Positions 8,516 to 16,840 of a DNA stretch of 64,000 bases are shown piece after piece. The position numbers were made by a program, and so were the translations under genes. Location of the stretch: assembly GCA_965653565.1 (NCBI GenBank), contig CBFHAI010000021.1, forward strand, positions 1 through 64,000, given 5' to 3'. This DNA comes from JALCLA01 sp965653565. GTDB lineage: Bacteria; Pseudomonadota; Gammaproteobacteria; Xanthomonadales; Xanthomonadaceae. Every line of letters starts with the position of its first letter. Position 1 is the stretch's first letter. The notes beneath the pieces were generated by a model. That model did no database searches, was not told the DNA's origin, and saw nothing but the letters and a program-made list of their open reading frames with translations.

Positions 8516-9715
8516 TTACTTGCGCAGCGCGGCGAGAATCTTCCGGCCGGCGCGGCCATCGGGTTCCAGGCCCAGGCGCCGCTGTTCGCGCTGGATCGCT
8601 TCGCGGCTGAGTTTTCCGATCATGCCGTCGATTTCGCCGATCTCGTGGCCGCGCGCCTGCAGCAAGGTCTGCAACTCGCGACGCTCGGCGCGCGACAGAC
8701 CGGGATCGTCGGTCGGCCACTTGGCCACCAGCGCGCGCTTGCCGCGCAATTGATCCGACAGCAACGCAATGGCGAGCGAATAACTTTCCGCGGCGTTGTA
8801 GGAAAAAATCGCATCGTAGTTGCGGAACACGACGAAGGCTGGGCCTCGCGCGCCGGCCGGCAACAGCAGCGCGGCGTTGCGATCGGCGGGCGCATCGGCA
8901 CCGATCAGCGCCGAACCATCGACACGCTTCACGCCTTTGGCCGCCCACTGCGAGAGTGGCTTGCGTGTTTTGCGGCCGATATTGCGCGCATCGAAACCTG
9001 CGGGAACTGACACTTCGAAGCCCCACGGCTCGCCGTATCTCCAGCCGGCCCTGGCCAGGTAGTTCGCCGTCGATGCGAGCGCGTCGGGTTCGCTGCCGAC
9101 GAGGTCGCGTCGGCCGTCGCGATCGAAATCCACCGCCAGCCGCAGGAACGTGGTCGGCATGAATTGGGTCTGGCCGAAGGCACCGGCCCACGAGCCGCGC
9201 AGATCTTCTTCGCGCACGTCGCCCGACTGCAGGATCTTCAGCGTGGCGAAGAACTCGGCGCGAAAATAATCCTGGCGGCGTCCCGCGCATGACAGCGTGG
9301 CGAGCGACGTGAGCAGCGGCCGCTTGCCGAAAATGCGGCCGAAATCGCTCTCCACGCCCCATACGGCGACGATCGTTTCGGCATCGACGCGATACTGTTT
9401 CGACACATCCGCCAAAGTCGCCGCGTGTTCGCGCATCAGGCGGCGGCCGTCGGCGATGCGCTCGGCGTCGACGAGGCCGGCGAGGTAATCCCAGATCGGC
9501 GTGACGAACTCGGGTTGTGCGTCGAGCGCGTCGAGCACGGTCGGATCGAGCGCCAGGCCCGGCGTGTAGCGATCGAAGGTCGCGGCCGTGATGCCGCCGG
9601 CGGCCGCTTTCGGTTTCAGGTTTTGCAAACAGCGCTCGAGGCTGGCCTCGGTGGCTTGCGCCGGTACCGTCAGTACGCCCAGCGCAGCCAGCAGAAATCC
9701 GCGTTGCAGTTCCAT
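8516..9715 (-). CDS. MltB-family lytic murein transglycosylase with peptidoglycan-binding domain
   Basis: A 399-residue protein with a short signal sequence (LLAALGVLTVPAQA). The SLT_2/MltB catalytic domain spans roughly residues 25-325, with catalytic Glu122 in WGVESDFGRIFG and the typical AGAFGQTQFMPTTF and RNYDAIFSYNAAESYSLAI segments. A PG_binding_1 domain forms the last ~60 residues (LQTLLQARGHEIGEIDGMIG). Such enzymes cleave the MurNAc-GlcNAc bond with 1,6-anhydro formation in the periplasm. No lipobox cysteine is present, so unlike MltB of enterics it is probably soluble. The gene is divergent from icd. Confidence 0.9.
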   Translation of the reverse strand: MELQRGFLLAALGVLTVPAQATEASLERCLQNLKPKAAAGGITAATFDRYTPGLALDPTVLDALDAQPEFVTPIWDYLAGLVDAERIADGRRLMREHAATLADVSKQYRVDAETIVAVWGVESDFGRIFGKRPLLTSLATLSCAGRRQDYFRAEFFATLKILQSGDVREEDLRGSWAGAFGQTQFMPTTFLRLAVDFDRDGRRDLVGSEPDALASTANYLARAGWRYGEPWGFEVSVPAGFDARNIGRKTRKPLSQWAAKGVKRVDGSALIGADAPADRNAALLLPAGARGPAFVVFRNYDAIFSYNAAESYSLAIALLSDQLRGKRALVAKWPTDDPGLSRAERRELQTLLQARGHEIGEIDGMIGKLSREAIQREQRRLGLEPDGRAGRKILAALRK

Positions 9716-9873
9716 TGCGTCCGCCGTTTTCGAAGTCGCGACGATGCTAGCAGCGGGCGGCGCCGGGCCGCTGAATCGCGGCCGCTTGGCCGCACCGGGC
9801 CAATCCCGGACAATGGCGGTCTTTCCCACGACCGCGCCCACCCTCGAAGCGCGGCGTTCTGCAGGAGATTCCC

Positions 9874-11164
<1,291 letters not shown>

Positions 11165-11172
<8 letters not shown>

Positions 11173-11197
11173 TCACGGCTTCGTTCTGATCACGGCT
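11165..11197. repeat. 16-bp tandem duplication at the icd stop codon
   Basis: CGTTCTGATCACGGCT occurs at 11165-11180 and again at 11182-11197 with one base between. The first copy includes the last icd codons and stop. It looks like a small replication-slippage duplication; it leaves the reading frame intact. Confidence 0.8.
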
Positions 11198-11216
11198 GGA
11201 CTTGGAAAAAGGTGCG

Positions 11217-11245
11217 GAACGGGCGGGATCCTTCCCGACCCGTTC
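11217..11245. terminator. Hairpin downstream of icd
   Basis: GAACGGG and CCCGTTC enclose an inner CGGGA/TCCCG stem with a single bulged A, 45 bases after the icd stop. No T tract follows on the + strand; on the minus strand a short T run lies a few bases beyond the stem, so it might also serve the small minus-strand gene that ends at 11410. Assignment as a terminator is inferred from position. Confidence 0.35.
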
Positions 11246-11409
11246 TCGCGGCTGCGCCCTGTGGTTGGAGTCTCCGGGGAGAGAGACGGCGCAGGTGAGG
11301 GGATCGCCGATGACTGGCTGGCCTGGCGATCCCGCTGCTCTTATGGACGGACGCGCAACGGTTTAAGTTGCATCGCTCAAGTGGCATCGCGCATCGCGTC
11401 TTTACGAAA

Positions 11410-11682
11410 TCAGCGACGGCTGGCGTACCACAGACCCCCAATCAGCGCGGCCGTACCGGCCAGCAGGCCGATCGTGGCCAGCGGATGATTGCGCATGGTG
11501 GTGCGCGCCGTGGCGACCATCGAGCTCGCGCGCTTGGCCAGCGCTGCGCCTTCGCGGCTGAGGAAATTGCCGATTTCGCGGCCCTGTTTTTCGACGCTGC
11601 GGCTCATGCGCTTGGCGCTGCGTGAGGCGCCGTTGAGCGTCTTGCTGGACGAAATCGAGGTGCTGCGGGTTGCGGTAGCCAT
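11410..11682 (-). CDS. DUF883/ElaB-YqjD-like small membrane protein
   Basis: A 90-residue protein: a Ser/Thr/Arg-rich amphipathic N-terminal part, a helical middle (SRSVEKQGREIGNFLSREG) and one C-terminal membrane helix (LATIGLLAGTAALIGGLWYA, about residues 68-87) ending in a short basic tail. This layout, including NHPL just before the helix, is that of the ElaB/YqjD/DUF883 group, inner-membrane proteins that associate with stationary-phase ribosomes in enterics. The start at 11682 is chosen because it has a GGAGT Shine-Dalgarno sequence upstream; the 58-residue extension has no family resemblance. Confidence 0.65.
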   Translation of the reverse strand: MATATRSTSISSSKTLNGASRSAKRMSRSVEKQGREIGNFLSREGAALAKRASSMVATARTTMRNHPLATIGLLAGTAALIGGLWYASRR

Positions 11683-11869
11683 GGCCGGACTCCTTGTCGA
11701 TGGAAAGTCGAGAGCGGCTCCGGAACGGAGCGCGTCCGGAACTTCCGTTACAAGGCGCGTGCCAGCGTCCGCTTCACTGCCGATCAACCACTTGCCCCCG
11801 CTATAACCCGGTGGGCGACTTGCAAATCGCCCACTCGGGCCGCGGCTGCCCTGCATTTCGCGAGCGCTT

Positions 11870-12085
11870 TCAAACGCAACCGCCCGGTACCTGATTGGCC
11901 GCGTTCAAGCCGGCGTCGCGGCGGCCGTACTGCGGCTCGAAGCCGTCGCTGAACTGGCGATCGGAAGCAAGCTTGTTGCCGTAGCCCGCGCCCAGTTCTT
12001 CGCGGGTGAAGCTGCCGGGGGTCAGGTGGCCGTCGAGGAACAACATGCCCTTGAACAGGAAAAACAGACCTTCGAAACGATTCAT
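11870..12085 (-). CDS. Small conserved-looking protein, unknown function
   Basis: A 71-residue protein that I cannot assign. It begins MNRFEGLFFLFKGMLFLDGHLT and has no obvious membrane helix beyond the moderately hydrophobic start (residues 4-18), then a polar segment with GYGNKLASDRQFSDGF. The ATG at 12085 is preceded by a GGAG-like sequence (minus strand GGAGATAGCG). It lies 187 bases upstream of the DUF883-like gene on the same strand and is divergent from the LysR gene, so a shared unit with the former is possible. Confidence 0.5.
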   Translation of the reverse strand: MNRFEGLFFLFKGMLFLDGHLTPGSFTREELGAGYGNKLASDRQFSDGFEPQYGRRDAGLNAANQVPGGCV

Positions 12086-12130
12086 GGCGCTATCTCCGTG
12101 GCTCGCCGGAAACGCGGGGATTGCGTTCCG

Positions 12131-12233
12131 TATTGAACGAGGACGAAGATAGACCTCTGCCGATTGGTCCGGTAGCGACGATTCTGCAAGCCAGACTTGA
12201 GCCAGATTCAATAGAGCACGAGTTCAATAGAGC
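12131..12233. promoter_or_regulatory. Three TTCAATA elements upstream of the LysR gene
   Basis: TTCAATAGAGC is present at 12207-12217 and 12223-12233 (16-base period), directly in front of the LysR start at 12244, and the inverse complement TATTGAA lies at 12131-12137. An inverted pair plus a tandem copy in the divergent interval could be the autoregulatory site of the LysR protein, but the tandem copies could equally be a simple duplication in the leader. Confidence 0.3.
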
Positions 12234-12243
12234 CCGAACCGAC

Positions 12244-13176
12244 ATGAGCCGTCCGCCATTGCATTCGCTGCAGGGTTTCGTCGCGGCCGCCAGGCTCGGC
12301 AACCTGTCGCGCGCGGCCGAAACCCTGCATCTCACCGTGAGTGCGCTCAGCCACCAGATCAAGGGGCTGGAGGAACGCCTCGACCAGCGCCTGTTCGAAC
12401 GCAATGCGCGCGGCATCACCCTCACGCCCGATGGCCAGCGCCTTTACGACCGCATCGCGCCGGCGCTCGACACCATCGAACATGCGCTGCGGCCGTACAG
12501 CGCGAAGCGCGGCCAGGTGCTGACCATTTCGCTGATGGCCTCCTTCGCCGCGAGCTGGCTGGTGCCGCGGCTCGGGCGCTTTCTCGCGCTACATCCGCAG
12601 ATCGAGATCAATCTGCAGTCGACCACCGAGCTGGTCGATTTCGACCGCCAGCACGGCATCGATGCGGCGCTGCGCTTCGGGCCCGGGCGTTGGCCGGGAG
12701 TCGAAGCCGTGCATCTGTTCGACGACTGGATCACGCCGACGGTCGCCCCTGCCGTGATCGAACGCCTCGGCCGCCCGACGCTCGCGACGCTCGGCGATTT
12801 TCCGCTGGTCGGCGACCCGGGCGGTCGCTGGGGCGAGTGGTTCGCGCGCTTCGGCGGCACGCCGCCGAAGCGCTATGCGGCCAACTTCACCGATTCGGAA
12901 ACCCTGCATCGCGCCGCGATCGAAGGCATCGGCATCGTGCTCGGCCGCATGACGCTGGCGCGGCCGGCGGTCGACGCCGGCCTGCTGGTCACACTGTTCG
13001 ACGAACGCCTGCCGGCCGATTTTTCGCATTACCTGGTCTATCCGCCGCGTTCGGAATCGCATGCGGGATTGCAGGCGTTCCGCACCTGGCTGCTGGCCGA
13101 AGCGCAGGCCTACAGCCAGACCGAGGAATGCCGCACCGGATCGTCCCGGCCGAAAAAGGCGCAGGCAGCGGCATGA
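12244..13176 (+). CDS. LysR family transcriptional regulator (GcvA-like)
   Basis: A 310-residue regulator. The N-terminal winged HTH covers residues ~4-62 (LHSLQGFVAAARLGNLSRAAETLHLT, key pattern SRAAETLHLTVSALSHQI), followed by the substrate-binding domain with the GcvA-type signatures LVPRLGRFLALHPQIEINL and DAALRFGPGRWPGVEAVHLF. The ATG at 12244 is used because the HTH begins at once after it. Its last four bases overlap the aceK start (ATGA), so regulator and kinase/phosphatase are made from one message; a role in controlling the isocitrate branch point or acetate use is a reasonable inference but no effector can be read from the sequence. Confidence 0.8.
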   Translation: MSRPPLHSLQGFVAAARLGNLSRAAETLHLTVSALSHQIKGLEERLDQRLFERNARGITLTPDGQRLYDRIAPALDTIEHALRPYSAKRGQVLTISLMASFAASWLVPRLGRFLALHPQIEINLQSTTELVDFDRQHGIDAALRFGPGRWPGVEAVHLFDDWITPTVAPAVIERLGRPTLATLGDFPLVGDPGGRWGEWFARFGGTPPKRYAANFTDSETLHRAAIEGIGIVLGRMTLARPAVDAGLLVTLFDERLPADFSHYLVYPPRSESHAGLQAFRTWLLAEAQAYSQTEECRTGSSRPKKAQAAA

Positions 13177-14918
13177 TCGACATGACGCTCTCGGCCGATG
13201 CCCGCAACGCCACGCTGGCCGCACGCGCGGCGGCCGGATTGCGGCGCGGCTTCGCCGACTACAACGCGCGCTTCCGCCAGATCACGCAGCGTGCGCGAGC
13301 GCGCTTCGAAACGCGCGACTGGGCCGCGCTGCGCGCCGACCTGGTCGAACGCATCGAGCTTTACGACGTGTGCGTGGCCGAGATGCACGAGTGGCTGGCC
13401 GACACCCTCGGCGAGCGCGCCGCCGAGCATGCGCTGTGGCGATCGATCCGCGATTCGTATGCCGCCGGCATCGCGCCGCTGCTCGACCAGGAGATGTACA
13501 AGACCTACTACAACACGCTGACGCGGCGTTTCTTCAAGACGCGCGGCGTCGACCCGGCGATCGAATTCGTCGCGCTCGACATCGAACCCACCGACTGCGT
13601 GACGCATCCGGTGGCGCGCCACAGCTACGCCGTGTTCGGCGACCTGCCCGGCGTGTTCCGCCGCGTGCTCGACGGCTACAGGTTCGACGTGCCGTATTCG
13701 GATGCCGGGCGCTGCGCGGCGGCGATCGCGCAGGCCGTGACCGAGCGTTTCGCCGAAGCCGGCGCGCAGACGCTGGTGGCGATCGAGTTGATGGAAACGG
13801 TGTTCTACCGCGAGCAGCGCGCCTATCTGGTCGGACGCACTTACGGCGAGCAGCGCCACAGTCCGCTCGTGATCGCGCTGGCCAATGAAGCCGACGGCAT
13901 CCGCGTCGACGCCGTGCTCACCGAGCGCGATCACGTGGCGCAGGTCTTCGGCTACACGCGCAGTTACTTCCTCGCCGATCTGGAAACCGTCGGCGACGCC
14001 GTGGTGTTCCTGCGCACGCTGCTGCCGAAGAAACCGATCGACGAGCTCTACACCGTGCTCGGTCGCGCCAAGCAGGGAAAAACCGAGCGTTATCGGCATT
14101 TTTTCCGCCATCTGGCACGCAATCCGCAGGAGCGTTTCGTGCACGCCGACGGCGAGCGCGGCATGGTGATGCTGGTGTTCACGCTGCCGTCGTATCCACT
14201 GGTGTTCAAGCTGATCCGCGATCATTTCGCCTTTCCGAAAGAGATCGCGCGCGAAGAGGTGATGGCGAAGTACCGCATCGTGTTCCGCCACGACCGCGTC
14301 GGCCGGCTGGTCGATGCGCAGGAGTTCCGTTTCCTGCGTTTCGCCAAGGCCCAGTTCGAGCCGGTGCTGCTCGCCGAGTTGCTCGAAGGCTGCCGCGAAA
14401 GCGTGTACGAAGACGGCGACGATCTGGTGGTCGCGCATTGCTACGTCGAGCGGCGGCTGCGGCCGTTGAATCTTTATGTGCGCGAGATGTCGCCGGAAGA
14501 TGCGCTGCGTTCGGTGCTCGATTACGGCCAGGCGATCAAGGATCTGGCGCGCAGCAATATTTTCCCCGGCGATTTGCTATTGAAGAATTTCGGCATCACG
14601 CGCAACCGCCGCGCGATCTTCTACGACTACGACGAGCTGTGCCTGGTGAGCGAATGCCGCTTCCGCCGGCTGCCGAGCGCGCGCGACAACGACGAGGAAA
14701 TGCATCACGGCGCCTGGTACCACGTCAACGCAAACGACGTGTTTCCCGAGCAGTTCCCGCGCTTTCTCGGGCTCACGCCGGAGCAGCAGGACGCGCTGCT
14801 GCAGGCGCACGGCGAGATTTTCGATGTGCGCTGGTGGCTCGACGTGCAGCAATCCTTGGCGCAGGGCAGCAAGACCGAAGCCTCGCCCTACCCCGAAAGC
14901 GTGCGCCTGCCGCGCTGA
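13173..14918 (+). CDS. aceK: Isocitrate dehydrogenase kinase/phosphatase
   Basis: A 581-residue AceK, the same size as the enteric enzyme (~578). It phosphorylates and dephosphorylates Icd to set flux between the TCA cycle and the glyoxylate bypass. Family segments are clear: MYKTYYNTLTRRFFKTRGV, the nucleotide-binding region around GERGMVMLVFTLPSYPLVFKLI (kinase-type core with Lys after VF), RLVDAQEFRFLRF, and the acidic catalytic stretch NFGITRNRRAIFYDYDELC. The start overlaps the LysR stop. In many bacteria aceK follows aceBA; here it stands with a LysR gene and within 2 kb of its substrate gene icd. Confidence 0.95.
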   Translation: MIDMTLSADARNATLAARAAAGLRRGFADYNARFRQITQRARARFETRDWAALRADLVERIELYDVCVAEMHEWLADTLGERAAEHALWRSIRDSYAAGIAPLLDQEMYKTYYNTLTRRFFKTRGVDPAIEFVALDIEPTDCVTHPVARHSYAVFGDLPGVFRRVLDGYRFDVPYSDAGRCAAAIAQAVTERFAEAGAQTLVAIELMETVFYREQRAYLVGRTYGEQRHSPLVIALANEADGIRVDAVLTERDHVAQVFGYTRSYFLADLETVGDAVVFLRTLLPKKPIDELYTVLGRAKQGKTERYRHFFRHLARNPQERFVHADGERGMVMLVFTLPSYPLVFKLIRDHFAFPKEIAREEVMAKYRIVFRHDRVGRLVDAQEFRFLRFAKAQFEPVLLAELLEGCRESVYEDGDDLVVAHCYVERRLRPLNLYVREMSPEDALRSVLDYGQAIKDLARSNIFPGDLLLKNFGITRNRRAIFYDYDELCLVSECRFRRLPSARDNDEEMHHGAWYHVNANDVFPEQFPRFLGLTPEQQDALLQAHGEIFDVRWWLDVQQSLAQGSKTEASPYPESVRLPR

Positions 14919-15023
14919 GCGCGGGCAGGAAGAGCCCGATGCGCGACGAGGCGTGCGCGGCATGGCCTTTGCGTCATGCGGCGGCGCTAGAATCGCAGTC
15001 CCCCGCCGACCGGAGTCAGTCGC

Positions 15024-16007
15024 ATGTCCCAGTTCGTCCGCCGTCCGTTGATCCTGTCCCTCGTCGCCGCGCTGTCGCTGGCGGCCTGCAACGAGGCCCC
15101 GCCGCCGGCACCTGCGCCGACGCCCGCTCCTGCTCCGGAAGTCGCCGCGCCTGCGCCTGCGCCGAGTCCGACTCCGGTGGCCGCAACGCCCGCGCCGGCT
15201 ACCGACGCCGCGCTCGATGCCGCCATCGCCAGCGCCACGCGCACGCCGGAAAATGTCGCGCGCGACAGCTGGCGCCATCCGCGCGAAACGCTGTCGTTCT
15301 TCGGTATCGCGCCGACGCAGACGGTGATCGAAGTGACACCGGGCGGCGGCTGGTACACCGAAATCCTGGCGCCGTATCTGCGCGATGCGGGCCGCTATAT
15401 CGCCGTCATCGTCGATCCGGCCAAGGTTCCGGTCGGCGGCGCGCGCGACTACTACACCAAGTCGAACGAGGAATTCCGCGCCAAGCTGGCCGGCAACCCC
15501 GAGGCTTATGGCAAGGCGACGGTGACCGAATACGATCCGAGCGCGCCGGTGTTCGCCGAGCCGGGTTCCGCCGATCTGGTGCTGACCTTCCGCAACGTGC
15601 ACAACTGGATGGGCCAGGACCAGGCGCAGGGCATGTTCGACGGCTTCTACGCCGCGCTCAAGCCCGGCGGCGTGCTGGGCGTGGTCGAACATCGCGCCGC
15701 GCAGGATGTGCCGAAGGGTGATCGCAGCGGTTACGTCAGCGAGAACCAGGTGATCGCATTCGCTACCAACGCCGGTTTCCAGATGGTGGAAGCGAGCGAA
15801 ATCAACGCCAATCCGAAGGACACCAAGGATCATCCGAACGGCGTGTGGACACTGCCGCCGGTGTCGCGTACGCCGGAAGGTGAGGATGGACAGAAGTATC
15901 GCGATATCGGCGAGTCCGATCGCATGACGATCAAGTTCGTCAAGCCCGAGTCGGCGGTCGCACCGACGGCTCCGGCGGCGGAAGCGGCGCCTGCCAGCGG
16001 CGGTTGA
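15024..16007 (+). CDS. Lipoprotein with class I methyltransferase fold
   Basis: A 327-residue protein with signal peptide and lipobox LAAC (Cys22), then a Pro/Ala-rich linker (~residues 26-60) built of PAP-type repeats, then a class I methyltransferase-like domain. The domain shows VIEVTPGGGWYTEIL in the place of the SAM-binding motif I and a C-terminal YRDIGESDRMTIKFVK tail; this is the predicted methyltransferase group COG4798. A lipoprotein signal would place it outside the cytoplasm, where SAM is not expected, so the activity is uncertain. A TAGAAT element at 14988-14993 may be the -10 box. It is followed by a dispersed repeat and a terminator. Confidence 0.75.
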   Translation: MSQFVRRPLILSLVAALSLAACNEAPPPAPAPTPAPAPEVAAPAPAPSPTPVAATPAPATDAALDAAIASATRTPENVARDSWRHPRETLSFFGIAPTQTVIEVTPGGGWYTEILAPYLRDAGRYIAVIVDPAKVPVGGARDYYTKSNEEFRAKLAGNPEAYGKATVTEYDPSAPVFAEPGSADLVLTFRNVHNWMGQDQAQGMFDGFYAALKPGGVLGVVEHRAAQDVPKGDRSGYVSENQVIAFATNAGFQMVEASEINANPKDTKDHPNGVWTLPPVSRTPEGEDGQKYRDIGESDRMTIKFVKPESAVAPTAPAAEAAPASGG

Positions 16008-16057
16008 TGTCGTGCGCGACTCTGGGTGATCTCGGGGGTCGCGTTTAGAGCAAAGCA

Positions 16058-16102
16058 GGACGCAGAGGACGCGAAGGTAGAAAAGAAAGGACGCGAAGAA
16101 AG
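16058..16102 (+). repeat. Copy of a GGACGCAAAG-type dispersed repeat
   Basis: This purine-rich stretch (GGACGCAGAGGACGCGAAGG, then AGAAAAGAAAGGACGCGAAG) matches, with a few changes, the two arms of the large inverted repeat at 42654-42797. It lies between a gene end and a terminator, in non-coding DNA. Confidence 0.65.
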
Positions 16103-16117
16103 CAGCAGTTGGGTTGG

Positions 16118-16145
16118 AAAAGGGACGCGGGTTCGTGTCCCTTTT
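16118..16145. terminator. Bidirectional intrinsic terminator
   Basis: A 9-bp perfect stem AAAAGGGAC/GTCCCTTTT with a 10-base loop, flanked by T-rich sequence on the + side and A-rich on the other, sits between the convergent methyltransferase (stop 16007) and HTH (stop 16167) genes. It can end transcripts from both. Confidence 0.7.
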
Positions 16146-16166
16146 TCTTTTGGGCGGCGCTTTTTT

Positions 16167-16751
16167 TTATGAGCCGCGGCGTTTGGGTTTTGCCTCCAGT
16201 GGCGCTAGCACGAAGGCGAGGCTGACCAGGGTGTCGCGGCCGGGTTTGCGGGGGCGGGTGAGCAATTGGTTGAGGCGTTGCAGGGTGCGGTTGATTTCGG
16301 CGAGGTCGCGGTCGCTGACCCAACCCTTGTTGCGGGCCGCCCAGAGTTGGCGCTCGGGGCCTTCTTCCGCGATCACGGCGGGATCGTCGATGGCGGCGTC
16401 GAAGTCGCGTTTGGCGATCTGCATCAGGCCGTGCGCGACGCGTTTGACGGCCTGTACGTTGCCGCGGTCGCGCGGGCGGTATTCGAGCCGCGGTGGCTGG
16501 TCGGCCTTGAAGCGGTAGCGGCGTTCGCCGGCATCGCCTTCGCCCGATGCGACGATCAGGCCGCTCTTTTCGAGCAGGCGCAGGTGGTAGTAGAGCCCGT
16601 CGGCCGGCCGGCCGAGTTGTTCGGCGAGCGCCGCGACGCTGGCTTCGCCGCCCAGCATCACCAGCGTATCGACGATTTCCTGCCGCACGGCGCTCGCCAG
16701 CACGGCGATGCCTTTGGTGGCGCGGATGGGTGCATGAGTGCCGTAGGCCAT
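16167..16751 (-). CDS. ArsR-type winged-helix transcriptional regulator
   Basis: A 194-residue regulator with a winged HTH at about residues 15-85 (AVRQEIVDTLVMLG, SVAALAEQLGRPADGLYYHLRLLEKSGLIV) in the arrangement of ArsR/helix_turn_helix_20 proteins. The remaining ~110 residues are helical and basic, probably for dimerisation or ligand sensing; no metal-binding cysteine pair is present. It is divergent from the PDZ aspartic protease gene with 89 bases between the starts, and a palindrome in that interval is the likely operator. Confidence 0.75.
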   Translation of the reverse strand: MAYGTHAPIRATKGIAVLASAVRQEIVDTLVMLGGEASVAALAEQLGRPADGLYYHLRLLEKSGLIVASGEGDAGERRYRFKADQPPRLEYRPRDRGNVQAVKRVAHGLMQIAKRDFDAAIDDPAVIAEEGPERQLWAARNKGWVSDRDLAEINRTLQRLNQLLTRPRKPGRDTLVSLAFVLAPLEAKPKRRGS

Positions 16752-16767
16752 CGGTTGGGTTGCCTTC

Positions 16768-16793
16768 GTTGAAATTTCAAGTTAATTTTCAAC
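16768..16793. promoter_or_regulatory. Palindromic operator between the HTH and protease genes
   Basis: TTGAAATTTCAA at 16769-16780 is a perfect 12-base palindrome, and a further half-site TTTTCAAC ends at 16793, so GTTGAAA occurs in both orientations at the edges of 16768-16793. It is the only AT-rich stretch in the interval and lies 17 bases upstream of the regulator start, as expected for autoregulation. Binding is inferred. Confidence 0.5.
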
Positions 16794-16840
16794 ATCGCTC
16801 TGGATCGACGCAAGACAGACGCAAGACAAGAGGTTCCGCG

